Below, one piece after another: positions 1-12,595 of a stretch of DNA of 64,000 nucleotides. Position 1 is the first letter of the stretch, and each line of letters starts with the position of its first letter. The notes beneath the pieces were generated by a model, which ran no database searches, was not told the DNA's origin, and saw nothing but the letters and a program-made list of their open reading frames with translations. This DNA comes from Adiantum capillus-veneris (taxonomy: Eukaryota > Streptophyta > Polypodiopsida > Polypodiales > Pteridaceae), in NCBI GenBank assembly GCA_014529385.2, contig CM043952.1:60404119-60468118 (forward strand). Reading direction: 5' to 3'. Position numbers and translations under genes: made by a program.

Positions 1-2465
1 GGTTGCCTTGTAGAAAATTGAACTGTAGACCACACTACGTCCAAGAATCCCATTCGTGAATTGTGAACACATCACGTCCGAAATACTCCAAGATAATGGA
101 CTGTGAAACACATCCTGTACATAATCCGACCAACAATGATTGGTGCACTCATCCATAGTGTTTTAGATACGTCTGATTGGTTCCTTGCCAGATGCATGTG
201 CCTTGAACCCCGACCCACGGGTTCAAACACCGATAACTTGAGCTCCAACACAAGGGTCCAAAATAATTATACGGAGCATTGTTTGCCCCTCTCTGTCACT
301 CACAAGCCTCTCTCTATAGCTGAAGCTAATGTCAGCATCTGCCCTCTGACTACAAATCTCGTGCCAGGGCCACTTTGGTCGCCACCACGTGTGCCCCTGA
401 TGCACAAAAAAAAACCTCAAGAGTCTACTCACACCTCTGCAAATTGGCATCCTGGCCCTCCAAGTAAAAGGCAAAGTCGTCGACAAACTCAGTGTCAAGG
501 AGCTCATTTGTCCTAATAGGGAGCTCGAGGCCACGCAAGCCAACCTGCTGAGAAATCAAAAATCTGTTCATCGCCTAGCATAGAACAGAAAGAGGAAGGG
601 GGCTAGAGGGCAACCCTGTCTGACCAAACGGGTGAGCATCAAGCGTTCCCCTCTTCCCCCTACCAGATCCTCTCCTCGGAGACACGCGAGAGCAGACGCC
701 TCCCAAAAGGTGAAGATGTTGTCAAGGATACAAGAAAACCTATCTGGGTCCCATGTATAATGCTCTCTAGTAGTGGCGGAATCCTCAAGCTCAGAACCTT
801 TGCCAGATTTTGTAGGATCAGTTGAGGATAGTGATGGATCACCACTAGCAAATCTCATCCAGGGAGCCTCCCTCCTTGGAAATAAGGTAGACCATGTCCT
901 CACTCATGCTATCAGGCACCTCACAAGTGTACAAAACATACTGGAATGTGCTGCAAAGATCTGAACCAAGCAAGTCTCAGTACTCCAAGAAAAAGCTAGG
1001 AGTCAACCCATCCTCCCTTGGACAGCTACCTCGGGGGGGTGCTCTAAGGGCCTCATTGGGCTCCTCTAGCTGGAGAGGAAGCTCAAGTCTCTGTCGCATC
1101 TCCTCAGTAACAAGGCAAGGCATTTGTGCCAAACTTGCTCTTTGCATGCATCCTGACGCTCTGACTGAGGCCGAACTGGCAACAGATCACGCTAAAAGTC
1201 TACAGCAATTGCACGCATATCCTCAGGCTCTAAAGCAACTGACCTGAGGTCTCAACTGGCTGACGCTGGTATGCGCATGGCATGGCCCACCGTAAAAAAA
1301 AAACTCCCCAGTAACTTTGTCATCCACATGGGTCCACTAAGATGCATGTCAATAAAAAGAAAACTCATAACGCCGCTCCTCAATGCTAGCCAACGCCTGT
1401 CTAGCCTGCTGCATCTGCTCCTCCAACCAAGGACTGTCTGGATGTTGCTCCTGCATCCTCCGCAAGGAAACAATGCCCCGGCTTCTCCTCTTGGCTGGCT
1501 GCAGCCAAGCGAGGTGCAGACTCCTAGAGGAAGAAGCGACTACGCTCAGCCAATCCAGAGATCACTCTACCAACATGATCTCTACCAACATGGGTGTTCT
1601 GCGTGTCCAAGCTCTCTCTCCAAAGTGCCTCCACTCGCTCTCTATCCAAAGTGCCTCCGCTTGCTCTTTAAGCTCAAGATCCAGTAAGATCCTCTCAGGG
1701 ATGCATAGCATCGCACCCCCCCTCCCCCCTCCTTTGTCTATCTGTCCTCACAGTGAGAATCACCGGCGCATGTTCGAAGAAAGTGGTACCTGCTAGGATG
1801 CAAACAGATGCCCCCATGTCATAGATGTACTCTATCCGAGATAGATCACTGCTCCTACATTGCAGTCACATCGACAAAAAGACAAGCACGTTTGGGGGCT
1901 TCACAAAGCCTTAGTGCTAGGAAACATCGGAAACCCTCTAAGTCACACATAGACGCTCCCAAGCTGCCAACTCAGCCCCGTACACGGTAGCATGGCCACC
2001 TCCAATCCTGTCAGAGGGGTCCTCCAACATGTTGAAGTCTCCCCCAACACACACCTGCTCTGCATGCGGCAAAGACTCTACAATATGAGACCAAAACTCT
2101 GCTCGTGCGCTTGCCACATTGGGCGCATATATGTTCAGGCAACCATGAACCTCCATAGTAATCAACTGAGCCCTGCCTGGCACAATAATACCTCTGCCCA
2201 CAATGGCCTGCTGCCATGAGTCCGCAATAGTCATACATACCCCTCCCTGGATACCTCCAGGTCCAAATGCAATTGACCAATAGCGACCACACAAAATCTG
2301 ACTACATTGTCTAATGCAGCTCTCATAGAGATGATGCTCCTGTAGCATAAGAATATCAATCTCACCACCCACAAGGCATCGTTGAAGCTCTTGACACAAC
2401 CGACTCCTCTAATGCTCAAACTGGGGCCCTCCTAATCCTTGCACATTCCACGAGGCAATCCTCAT
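1..2465 (-). pseudogene. LINE ORF2 (endonuclease plus reverse transcriptase), degenerate
   Basis: Remnant of the second ORF of a non-LTR retrotransposon, which would nick target DNA and copy its RNA there. Reading leftward from the ATG at 2465, the AP-type endonuclease shows 'RIASWNVQGLGGP', 'LMLQEHHL', 'IYAPN' and 'VGGDFN' (about 1938-2465). Reverse transcriptase traces follow: 'ILQNLAKVLSLRI' (about 770-850), 'VRQGCPLAPFLF' (about 590-620) and a catalytic box read as 'FVDD' (about 464-490). There is an early stop between 'GGPQFEH' and 'RSRLCQEL' (about 2410), with further stops and frameshifts, so it is dead. RT-like sequence seems to continue to the window edge. Its ORF1 partner lies at 24243-26238, displaced by element A. 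Endonuclease assignment is firm; the 900-1900 middle part is weak. Confidence 0.85.
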
Positions 2466-2493
2466 GGAGTCGGTGAGAAAAAACAGATGCTCC

Positions 2494-3954
2494 TGAAACC
2501 AGCCTATTTAATCCAAAAAGGGCGGTAGACCTTAGACTTAAACCTTATTTGCTTTCACCCATTTAATTTGTCGCCCACTTTACCTGTACTTTCAAGACAC
2601 GACAAAGGGGAAAGGGATACAGGCTGCTAGATTGCACCTGTATGAGAAGACCGACACCAGATTGGCCCCTAAATAGGCGCCCCTTTCGGTATTCTTTATT
2701 CTTTAAAAGAGGGAATAAACGTTGTGGTTCCCTACAAGCTGCCCCGCACAACCTTGGCTGAATTTCAACTGTTCTGGCCCGATTTCGGCAACATAACTAT
2801 ACTAGGACCCTTCACAGTCAGTATTCCCACGCATTGGATGACTTTCCCGACGCATACGGACACTTTGCAAAACCTGGCGAGAATCTGCAGCACGCTGAAT
2901 TCTCTGTTTTCTGCCCCGAAAATGCGCCAGATCACCTGTGCAGCGGTCCCCTCGCGTACCCGAACCTCCTGGGGGTATTAGGGTCCGTTTAGGGCCAAAA
3001 CCCTAAACCTGCAAAAATACACAGCAGGCTGTAATTCACTGTTTCGGGCTCCGTTTTGCGTGCCGGTCGCATCCGTAGCAAGTCCTCGAGCTCCCGCACC
3101 TGTAGGGCTACTTGCCCTTTGAATCGGACGAGATTTCGCACGTGAAACCTCTCTGAATCACCTGTACCTGCAAAGGATTAGCCGCTAGATAATCCAGTAC
3201 CTGTGCAAGAGGCTCTTGCCTCGGCAATCGCGCATGAACCCACACAACTGTACATTGGTCAATTGAAAAGCCCACTAGAGGGGCATAACATACTGCCATA
3301 GCGAAGAGAGAGAGCAGTGCGTAGCGTGCAGGGCATCACTCCTGGCACCGCACTGTACATAAGAGGGAAAGGAAGCACTCCATATCTCTTAACCTGTGAC
3401 AAAAGCTTGAAAATGAGCCTCCCTTCTCTAAAATCAGCGCCACTTCTTCCTGCATGAGGAAAGTGCACAGAAATGTGCCACTTGGCACATTTACAAGCCA
3501 TTTCCTGTTTCGGGGTTGCCGCCTAAAAATCTCCCGACCGGTTGCCCAATTGACTTCACGGCAAAGTAATAAAATGTTCCCCCTGTCATTCCGGAGGTAA
3601 TGACGCGAACACATTTTCAAGTCCCAAAATAGCAATTCCCTAAATTTAAGGAGATGTTGCCATTGTATCTTTCTAGGTCATCCGACCCTCTTTGTACACT
3701 GCAGCCACACCAAGAATTGGAATGTAGCCTATTCCACTTTGGCTAGTCAACGACCCCACTTTGGCTAACCATAGTCCTTGTCCAACCTTAGTGCTCTCTT
3801 GCCCTCAGGCCTGGACTCCCTTTGTACAGTTCTACACTAGCTATGCAATGCAGGGCAGTTAGATTTTCTTAGGGGTGTTTCCAAAAAGTGAAAATAAATA
3901 AATAATAAGAAAGAAATCAACAAAAAGAATAGATAGTAGTCACACGCTGTGACA
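2494..3954 (-). repeat. Element A 3' LTR
   Basis: 1461 bp, bounded on the plus strand by TG at 2494 and CA at 3954, next to a polypurine tract. It aligns along its length with 17658-18784 plus 24008-24242 and with H's LTRs (31717-32275 and 36481-37956). Read on the minus strand, a polyadenylation-like AATAAAG runs into ATACCGAAAGGGGCGCC near 2677-2693, a motif shared with other LTR families here. It lacks about 13 bp (gtagcaaagga region, near 3745) that is present in the other copies. Confidence 0.88.
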
Positions 3955-4526
3955 TACCCCCCTCTTGAAATCTCAAACGTCCTCGATTGCATCTATGTCG
4001 TACATGCTCACAGTCAACACTGATGTATTCAACACCTGTAGACACATGTGACACATACACGCTCATTGTCAACCCTGGTGTATTCAACACCTTGTCGACA
4101 CATGTATTGCCTACGTGTGAACCCTGTCCCAATGACATAGTGGTAGCTTCGCACTGTGCCATTGCTTTGAGTCATTTACTTTCCAATGACAAAATGGTAG
4201 CTACGCATTTTTCCACTATCTTTTAGTACACGTTGGATCCAATAACACTTTCGAGCATACTCAATCCGACAGTTTAAGAATGCAGTTACAACATGTACTC
4301 TTTAATAGAAGCAGTTACTGTATCCTTGACAAACTGACAAGAAATATTCACTTCTATAGCACTAACCAAACTTTTGGACATTCCATAAGAGCAATTGCCA
4401 AACTGACAATCTGTACAGCTCTAACATTCATGTAACATGTACTTCATTTGAGTTCACTTTACATAACATGTACATCATTTCTTTCAGAAGCCATTGTCAC
4501 ACTGACAATCCATGTAGATCTGAAAC
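3955..4526 (-). other. Element A polypurine tract and 3' untranslated region
   Basis: On the minus strand a purine run (AAGAGGGGGG, about 3957-3966) sits just before the 3' LTR and is the expected plus-strand priming site. The rest to 4526 is noncoding. It contains two imperfect local duplications: one with a period near 55 bp (tgtattcaacacc at 4024 and 4079) and one with a period near 54 bp (caatgaca at 4130 and 4184). No gene is seen. Confidence 0.75.
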
Positions 4527-5959
4527 TCAAGGGGTCAAGGTAGGTTGCAAATCTAAGGCTTCAAGGTAAAGTGATAACACAGTTGGTGACTCTGCAAGTT
4601 CACCTTCTTCCATCCACTTAGCATCCATTGGTGGATAGTTTCTGAACTTCACCAAGTAACGCCTAGCAACCTTGCCTTTCACTTTGCTTTCTTTATGTGC
4701 CAAAATCTGTTCCAAGACCAAGATCTCGTCAAGTCCCTCGACTTCCGGCTGATCTTCAGCTGGCATATCCTTTGGCACATCACCCACATAGGGTCTGAGA
4801 AGACACACATGAAACGCATTGTGAATCTTCCAACTCTCAGGCAATTTCAGCCTATATGCAACATCATTGATTATGTCGCATACTTGAAAAGGCCCATAGT
4901 AACGCATGCTGAGCTTTGGAAACAGTCTTTCCTTGCCCGTTCATCTTCTTTAACCTTGCCTTTTCAAAGTGTAGAAGCACCCAATCACTAAGTGAAAACA
5001 CCACTTCACGACGGTGACGATCAGCTGCTTTCTTTTGCTTTGCCTGAGTCTTTTCTAAGGCCCCTTTGACCTTCTTGTACATTTCATCTATGTCCTGAAC
5101 ATACTTGTCTGCTTCAAATATCTTGTCCTTTGTATGCAGTATGGGAGGAACTTTCTTGCCACCTTCAACTATCTCAACAGGTGCCTTTCCAATTGATGAA
5201 TGCACTGTATTATTGTATGCATACTCCACCAATGGCAAATACTGCTCCCACTTTCCTTTATGCTCTGACACGTAGCATTTCAACAGATCTAGGACACTAG
5301 AATTTGCCTCTTCCGACTGCCCATCTGTTTGAGGCTGAAATGACGAAGAGAATTTGAGCGTTGTGCCCATATTCTCAAACAAGCCTCTCCAGAACAAACT
5401 TGTCATGCGTGGATCACGGTCGCTAACAATCGACTGTGGCATGCCATGATACTTGAAAATATTGCTCATAAACAAGCGTGTCATCCAATCTGGCTTTATC
5501 TTCTTCCAAACAGGAATAAAATGAGCCTGCTTGCTGAATCTGCAAATGATGGTCCAAATACCATCGTTTCCTGTTTTCGTTCTCGAAAGATCAAAGATAA
5601 AATCCATACCAATACTTTCCCATGGTTTATCTGGAATAGGTAGTGGTTGCAATAACCTTGGTGCCTTTTGCCTGTCAAACTTGACCTTCTGGTATATTAG
5701 GCATTCTCGCACAAAGGCATCTTCTCAATGTAGGCCAGTAGAAGAATGTCTCAACCGCTTTAACTGTAGCATCGATACCACGATGCCCTGCATACGGTGG
5801 GACATGACTCTCTTCCATAACTTTGCGTCGCAATGGCTTTGTGACACACAATCTGCCATGCATCATCATGAACCCATCTTTGAGAAGATAGTGTTCATGA
5901 CGTTGTCATCCATTAGCTGCTCGAAGACCCTTGCAAAATCTTCATCATTTGCATATTGT
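4527..5959 (-). pseudogene. Element A integrase and chromodomain, frameshifted
   Basis: C-terminal part of the pol polyprotein, which would insert the cDNA into the genome. In order on the minus strand: the zinc-binding HHCC region ('YAGHRGIDATVKAV', 'CLIYQKVKFDRQ' with the second Cys of the pair now Tyr, against 'CLICQ' in H), the catalytic core with 'IGMDFIFDL', 'VSDRDPRMTS' and 'QTDGQSEEANSS', a GPF-type motif ('YYGPFQV') and a chromodomain ('ARRYLVKFRNYPPMDAKW', about 4600-4690). An 8-bp deletion near 5720 breaks the zinc-binding region, and another frameshift lies at about 4864-4907. H carries the identical 8-bp deletion. The chromodomain identifies the lineage as chromovirus. Confidence 0.88.
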
Positions 5960-6186
5960 TGTTGGAATTAGGGTTGCAGAGAAACACACACAGCTTGGAG
6001 AAGACGAAGGAAGCTCAAGGCACACAATAGAGAGTGTGTTACTTAGTGTGTAATGGAAAAATAAATAGCCCTAAAGTGATGGGCGTATATATAATGCACG
6101 GGGGAAAAAACCTCCTAAAGAGGGAAAAAATGCCCCGGCGGTCCTAGTGTGTTCACACACATCACTACCACATGTATATGGTAACA
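5960..6186 (-). repeat. Solo LTR of the J/K copia family
   Basis: 227 bp, TG...CA bounded, nearly identical to the LTRs of copia J (42967-43193, 47878-48104) and K (62472-62698). It is flanked by a perfect 5-bp target duplication attgt (5955-5959 and 6187-6191). The same site in H is uninterrupted, which confirms a clean insertion. No internal copia sequence remains, so it is the product of LTR-LTR recombination. Confidence 0.95.
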
Positions 6187-6576
6187 ATTGTTCCCTCATA
6201 TCATCAAGTTCATGATGATAAAGAACTGACACAGCTGAAATTTGTGGCTTCCTTCATCAGCCACAACGTTCTTCTTGCCTTCCACATGCACAAACTGAAA
6301 ATGGACCATGGACAAGATATTTGCCCATCGCATATGCTTCTCACATAACTTTGTCTCTGTCAAGAAGTATCGCAAGGTCTGAAGATCCGTTTAGACAACG
6401 AAATCTGCACCTAGCAGGTAGTGTTTCCAACTTAAGAGCGCATGAATCACGGCTTGCAGTTCTTTTTCATAGACTTGCATAGTCTTTTCTGGCCCTTGCA
6501 AGTTTCTAATCTCATAGGCTACTACCCTGCCATCTTGCATTAGCACTGCACCAATGCTACTACCGCAGGCAACGCA
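6187..6576 (-). pseudogene. Element A RNase H region
   Basis: RNase H segment between RT and integrase, which would degrade the RNA strand of the hybrid. Traces include 'GAVLMQDGRVVAYE', 'ERTMQVYEKELQAVIHAL'-like sequence and 'LRYFLT'. It begins right after a TAG at 6577-6579 and contains a TAA at 6391-6393 where relatives encode Gln in 'VVQTDHQ'. Both stops also occur in H. The segment is interrupted by the solo LTR at its downstream end. Confidence 0.75.
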
Positions 6577-9546
6577 CTAGACCACAAATGACTTCCTAAG
6601 ATCTGGCAACACAATGACTGGATCTGAAGTCATCTTTTCCTTTAAGAGATTAAAAGCTGAAATCTCTTTCTGTGTCCATCTGAAGGTGACTGCCTTCTTT
6701 TGAAGAGCATGTAAAGGCGAAGCAATCTCAGCGAAATTTCGGATAAACCTTCTGTAATAGGAGCATAGTCCCAAGAAGCTTCGGACATCGTGCACCGTCT
6801 TCAAATCTGGCCATGACTTGATCGCTTCAACTTTCACAGGATCCATTCTGCCACCATCCTTTGAGACAATGTGTCCCAGAAAGTGAATCTCTTCCAAGAA
6901 ATAATCACTTTTCTTTGCATTGATGAGCAACCTATGGCTGCATAGCTCTTTGAACACAATGGCCAAGTGATGCCTATGCTCCTCTTCATTCTTTGAGTAG
7001 ACTATCATGTCATCAAAGAATGTAACAACAAACTGCCGGTGTGGACGAAAAATTCTGTCCATCATCCTATTGAACGTAGGAGGAGCATTTGTGAGACCAT
7101 AGGGCATCACAAGAAATTCGTAAAGGCCAAACGTTGTTCTAAAAGCAGTCTTGTGCACATGCTTTGATCTAATGTGGATCTGATGGTACCCACTCTTTAG
7201 ATCTATCCTGCTAAACATAGCTGCTCCTTCTAATGTGTCCATAATATCATCAATTCTAGGTATAGGGAACCTATTCTTGATGGTATTCTTGTTCAGTGCA
7301 CGGTAGTCAATGCACATACGCCATGAGCCATCCTTTTTCTGCACCAACAACACTGGAGAGCAGAATGGAGATGAGCTGGGCTGAATCAGCCCCTTTTCTA
7401 ACAGCTCTTGTACTTGGCTCATTATCTCTTTCTGCTGAGCTGCACTAACCCTGTACGGAGGCTTATTTGGTGGGCTACTGCCTGGCACCAAATCTATCGC
7501 ATGGTCCTCGGGTCTCTCTGGCGGTAATTGAGACGGTAATGAATCGGAAAAACAGTCACTATACTGTTGTAAAAACATTGACCTTTCTTTATCTAGCACA
7601 GATAAATTTGATTCATCACAATCTGACACTTCACGTGCAAAAACCAAGTATGCAGAAAGATGCCTTTTCATTACAGAAGTAATCGCAGAAGCTGATACAG
7701 TGGGAATAGACTCCCCTTTAAGCTTTACATCCAGAATGTGAGTCTTTCCCCTGCTCTGTACAGTGCTCTTTTTGTTGTAGGCATCCATGATTCCCTGTAC
7801 ACGAAAGAACCAAGGAATACCTAGCAACACATCACATCCGTCCAGTGGCATGATGTAAAATTCTTCAGCATCTACATAGGACTGGATATGTAGGCGCAAC
7901 TTTCCGATGATGGGTGTCACAGCCTCTGTATGGCCAGGACATACCAAACCTGCCTCTGCTGTATACCCTATCTCTTCAGGTCTGATTCCCAACTTTGAAA
8001 CCAATTCTGGGGAAATGAAGTTGGCTTTGGCACCTGGATCAAGGAAGATAAGCATTGTTTGATCCCTGACCTTTCCCCATGCTCTGCAAAGCTCACTTGC
8101 ATCTGAATTTGGCTTGTCGCCCATCATATCTGGCACTAGACCAGCCATGGGCCTCTTTCCTTTCCTGTCCTCCTTGTCTTCAGGATCAGCTGGCCTTTTC
8201 TTTTGAGGACAATTGTAAGTAATGTGGCCAGGCTGTTCACAGATAAAGCATTTGTTCTTTGACCTCAGGACCTTCTTTTGCTCTTCCGACTTGCGAGGAA
8301 AACGTCTTTTCCATTTCTTTGCTGGTCCTTTTTCTGATTCAGCCGTAGCTTTGTATTTCCTTGCGTTGGCTGACTCCTGAGTCCCTTTAGGAGCCTCATT
8401 GGGAACGTGCTTCTTGGCTGAATTTTTCTTGCCTGATCCTGCCTTGACGCCAGTGTTAAATTCACAATCTTCTCCCTTGAGCAAACCATTGCCAGTGTTT
8501 GCTACCTCGATGAGCTGCGTCAAAGTAGTGACTTTTGTCTTCGTACAGTACTTTCTCAATCCTTTAGGTAGGCCACAACAGTATTTTTCAATCTGTTCTG
8601 TCAATGGCACAAACCTATAGAAAGTTACTGGAAGTAGAGCTTTCCAAAACTTCCGATTGTAATCATCCAGATTTCTGCAAGTGGCAGCATTAAGCTGGTG
8701 CCATTCTGTCATGACATCTGCTTCAAAGTCATCAGATAACCATGCCGCTGCAAAAATCTGCTTGAAGTAAAAGCATGTGGACGGAGCTTGCCCTTGAAGC
8801 AATAAAGTTGTCCACCATTGTCCCGCATTCCCTGTCAAGAAAGCGGCTGCCTTGCGGACCTTTGAAGCCTCTGTAAAGTTTCCCCTTGCATAGGCCTTGT
8901 CAAACTGCTCGAGGAATGAGAGAGCCTTCTTCCTGTCATCAAACCCTGTAAAGGTCGTGAATGTTACACCTTTGCCACCTTCTTTGTACGGAGTTGGCCT
9001 CTCCAGCGACGTTAAGTTGTCATATGGAAGTGACTGAAACATGGGACCACTATTAGGGTTCAGCTCTGTTCCTTGACCGCTATTAAGTTGACATGGAAAT
9101 GCCATATTTGGCTATTGATTTGTAATTCCAACCATATCAAAATTTGCCTGTGGCATCCCAAATTGGCCATGAGTGCTTTGAAACCCTGGTTGCATACCTA
9201 TGACACCATACATGGGGTTAGGCATCATCGTTTGAGCACCCCCAAACACTGTTCCTTGCATGTAAAACTGATTTCCAGGTGCATGACCAGCCATGCTCCG
9301 GAGTACTGATCCACCTCCAAAATAGCCAGGGTGTACTAAAGGTGGTGGTAAGACTTGTTGCATAGCCTGTAGGTTGCTTCCCTGCCCATTAGAACCAGCT
9401 ATAGGCTGCTGAAAGGTGGCTGGCTGAACTGGTACAGCTTGAAAGACTGACATTCCAACCACCTTTTCTTGCACCTTAAGCACAGGTTGTGGAGACTGCA
9501 TCGTCTCCGTCAATTGTACAGGTGTTTCCATTGACTGTGCGGTATG
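6577..9546 (-). pseudogene. Element A gag-protease-RT
   Basis: Long open stretch (842 codons from 9105 to 6577) plus the upstream gag part 9112-9546, separated by one TAG at 9112-9114 where H encodes Gln. Domains in order: Gln/Gly-rich gag N-terminus, capsid-like gag ('GQWWTTLLLQGQAPSTC'), zinc knuckle 'CFICEQPGHITYNC', retropepsin-like 'FLDPGAKANFISPEL', and RT with 'FSRIDLKSGYHQIHI', 'GLTNAPPTFNRMMDRIF' and catalytic 'TFFDDMIVYSK'. The gag start is on the far side of B (ATG at 17550), and about 220 bp of gag next to B is missing. The segment ends at the TAG shared with B and H. Confidence 0.9.
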
Positions 9547-10870
9547 TGTCACCAGGAGGTGTATTTTTCATGTTGCCTTCCGTAAATAGGTACTAGATAT
9601 TTTTATTTTTACTTGTTTTCCTCGGAACCCTTGAAAAGGTGCAAGAGGACATTCCATGGCCAGTGTGAAACGGCTGCGGCCGAATAGGTTTCTCACAACG
9701 GGAGTCTGGGTCGGTCAGTCTGGGACTGGTCGGGCCAGTTAGCACTGAATTCTAATGAGTATGGAAGCCTGTGTGCGCCAAATGCAATCTGGGCCACTCG
9801 GAAAGTCACAACTTTAAAAGTCAGTGGGAACTAGAGAATTAACTCAAAAGGGGCAAACTGGACACATGGCGGCTCCTGGTGCAGTTTGCTACTTCCAGTT
9901 GAAGAGGGGGCGCCCAATTTGAGAGAGGAGGCTGATTTTTGAACACAAGTGAGCTACAGTGTGTGTGTGAGTAGTGGGTGCCCGGTGCACGTCTACAACT
10001 TTAATGGAAAGCTTGCCTTCTCCTCTCTCTCATGTAACGCGATGATTTGCTCTCGTGCATCTCTCTCTCCCTTTTGGCACATATGGTAATGCCCCACTAG
10101 TTGGGCTACTCAGATGAACATGTACAGTTCTGGTGGTTTATGCGCGTTTGCCAAGGCAAGAGCCTTCTGAACAGGAACCGGATTAGCTAATTGCTAATCC
10201 CCCACAGGTACGCACAGTTCCATCGCGAAAGATTGCGAGTTCGGAGAGTTTTCTCGCGTGAAAACTCGTCCAATTCACAGAGGAACTGTCCCATTGCGTG
10301 TGGGAGCCCTTGGGACACGCGTAGGCGTGTTCGCTCCGCTAAAAACGATCCGAAACAGCGAATTACAGCCTGCTGTGTTTTTCTGTGGGTTTAGGATTTC
10401 GCACCTAAACTACAAGGGAACACCAGGGGAGCCTCGTGAGAGCCTTGGGATGCGTGTACAGGCTTTTGGGCACCCGGCAGGGAATTACAGCCCGCTGAAT
10501 TTCTGTGACAGCTCACCAGAAAGCTTCCAGATAGCGAGGGAATCCGTCCTAGACAGCTGCTTTTGACCTACAGGGGTTTTGCAGCGTTATGCTGCCAAAA
10601 TCAGGTCGAAAACCTGCGTTTTCAGCCCTCGCCAGGTTTGCACAGCTTTGTGAAAGCTTGTGCGAAGTGGTCGGATCGTCTACCTTAATTTGAATAAAGA
10701 AATACCGAAAGGGGCACCAGTCTTTGGGGCCTACAAGGTGTCGGTCTCGTGTGCGCAGTGACATTCTAGTCGCTGGACGCAACTGTGTTCTCTTCCCTTC
10801 TCAGTGCTCTGTGTAAAGTTAACAGGTAATTGAAATAGTACCGCCCTCTACGTTGTACAGGCCGGTTATA
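9547..10870 (+). repeat. Element B 5' LTR
   Basis: 1324 bp, starts TGTCACCAGG and ends at the primer site. The terminal dinucleotide is TA rather than CA, apparently a mutation. AATAAA at about 10693-10698 runs into AAATACCGAAAGGGGC, the shared motif. Segments such as gaattacagcctgctgtg (about 10360) and gccaaggcaagagcc (about 10150) are also found, on the other strand, in the LTRs of A and H, so the A/H and B LTRs share ancestry. Confidence 0.88.
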
Positions 10871-10890
10871 TGGCTCCATCGACGGGATAG
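10871..10890 (+). other. Element B primer binding site
   Basis: tggctccatcgacgggatag directly follows the LTR. A and H have near-identical sites on the minus strand (17638-17657 and 36461-36480). The complement resembles the 3' end of a plant tRNA-Glu (about one to three mismatches, compared from memory), not the initiator tRNA used by G, I and the copia elements. Confidence 0.65.
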
Positions 10891-10955
10891 TCACTTTTTC
10901 TTCAAAAAGTGCAGCGTGGATTGTTGTGGGTGAAAGCAACACAGAGCTTGTCGTT

Positions 10956-12595
10956 ATGGCAGAGAACAGAGACCAAGTATCTGAAGAGGGATCTTCCTCA
11001 CATGGCACGGAGAAAGTTCCTTCAACTCTTCAAGAAGAGGACAGGTTGTTTAGAACTCAACTGCGTTGCTGCATGGACATGTTTCAACAGTTGGCTAACA
11101 ACCCAAGGATGCAGGAGTTCTTACAGGCTTCGACACAGGGTTTTCAACCTCCTACACAGGGCACGACTGAGCCGTTGCAGGAAAAGGAGATTTCCAATCC
11201 GCAGAGGACTCATGATGCTCGAGGGAAAGCCCATGTGGTTGAGCAACTAGCGATGTCCAATGATCCAAAGCAACTTGCTTTAGCTGGACAAGAACCGTTT
11301 GTGAATGGTCAAGGGAGTAATGAACACGCTATGCGTCAGACCCTTCCATTACCTAATACTTATCCTGGTTATTTTGGAGGTGGTTCAGTGTTTCAAGCTA
11401 TGGCTGGACCTTCCATAGGTTATATGCCAGGGAATGTGTTCGGGACAATGCAAACAGGCATGGGTAACCCTATGTACACGAACATGGGTGTCCAACCAGG
11501 TTTTCAGGGTGTCTACGGCCAGTTTCGAGTGCCTGGAACACAATTTGGTATGGCTGGTTTTTCGCAGCCATACGTACAAAATGCAGTTATGACAGGTATA
11601 ACAGTTGATGCGAGTGCTGGAATGAACAATCATGGAGCACCACTGTTACAGGCACCTGTTTATGATAATGTGGCTCCTTTGAGTCAGCTTAAGGATTACA
11701 AGGAAGGTGGGCAGGGAGTGAAGTTTGAAACTTTCAGAGGAACTGAGGATCAATTGAACGCTTTGACCTTCATACAGCAGTTCGATGCAGCTTATGCTTG
11801 AGGAAACTTCACGGAATCTTCAAAGATACGCAAGGTTGCCACTTTCTTGAAAGGGAATGCGCTTCAATGGTGGACCGCATTGTTGAATCAAGGTCAAGCC
11901 CCAACAACGTGGGAATGCGCTTCAATGGTGGACCGCATTGTTGAATCAGGGTCAAGCCCCAACAACGTGGGTCCAATTCAAACAGCTTTTTGCGCCTGCA
12001 TGGTTGACGAACACTTTTGAAGTGGATGTGATGACAGAATGGCACGAGTTGAATGCTAAACAGTGTGCGAACTTGGAAGAGTACAATAAAAAGTTTTGGG
12101 CCGCGTTGTTGCCAGTCACCTCTTACAGGTTTGTGCCATTGTCATAACAGATTGAGAAGTATTGTTGCGGATTGCCCAAGAAAATCAGGGACTACTGCAC
12201 AAAGACTACTGTCATGAATATGTTTCAGTTGATAGAGAATGCAAGAGAAGCCAGCAATCTGTCGAAAGGAGATTCCGATGGATTTAATAGCCACAAGAAA
12301 GGGTCCCAGGGCAAACAGTTTTCAACCAAGGGCAATGTTGCAGCAAAGCCTTCTGAGCCTCCCACAAAGAAGCCCTCCACTGAAGAAGGTGATACGTCCA
12401 AGAAGTAGTCTAAGTCTTCTTCGGGACGAGGACAAGGACAAAAGAGACATTTTTCAGGCAAAACTTTTGAAGAACGGAAAGCTCTTAGGGAGGCCAAGAA
12501 ATGCTACATTTGTGAACAGGAAGGACATTTTGCAAATGAATGCCCACAGAAGAAGTCACAGGATAAGGATGACAAGTCAGACCATAAAGGGAAGA
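10956..12595 (+). pseudogene. Element B gag, broken
   Basis: Gag would form the particle core and bind element RNA. The ATG at 10956 aligns with H's gag start (36372). The first frame runs through the Gln/Gly/Met-rich N-terminus into 'ALTFIQQFDAAYA' and hits TGA at 11799-11801. A 58-bp tandem duplication (11853-11968) shifts the frame. The capsid-like part continues in another frame ('FKQLFAPAWLTNTFEVD'), with TAA near 12145 and TAG near 12406. The zinc knuckle 'CYICEQEGHFANEC' is at about 12499-12540. Confidence 0.88.
11853..11968 (+). repeat. 58-bp tandem duplication in B gag
   Basis: Copies 11853-11910 and 11911-11968 begin gggaatgcgcttcaatgg and differ at a single base that I can see. 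Fifty-eight is not a multiple of three, so the second copy shifts the gag frame, matching the observed frame change. The near-identity indicates the duplication is much younger than B itself. Confidence 0.95.

Noticed and set aside
8399-8620. Plus-strand ORF of 73 codons, repeated at 34967-35188
   Set aside because: It is antisense to the gag of A and H. It recurs because the underlying DNA is the same family, not because of selection on this frame.
10871-10890. tRNA-like sequences at primer binding sites
   Set aside because: Only about 12-20 bases match a tRNA 3' end and they sit exactly at LTR borders. They are primer sites, not tRNA genes.
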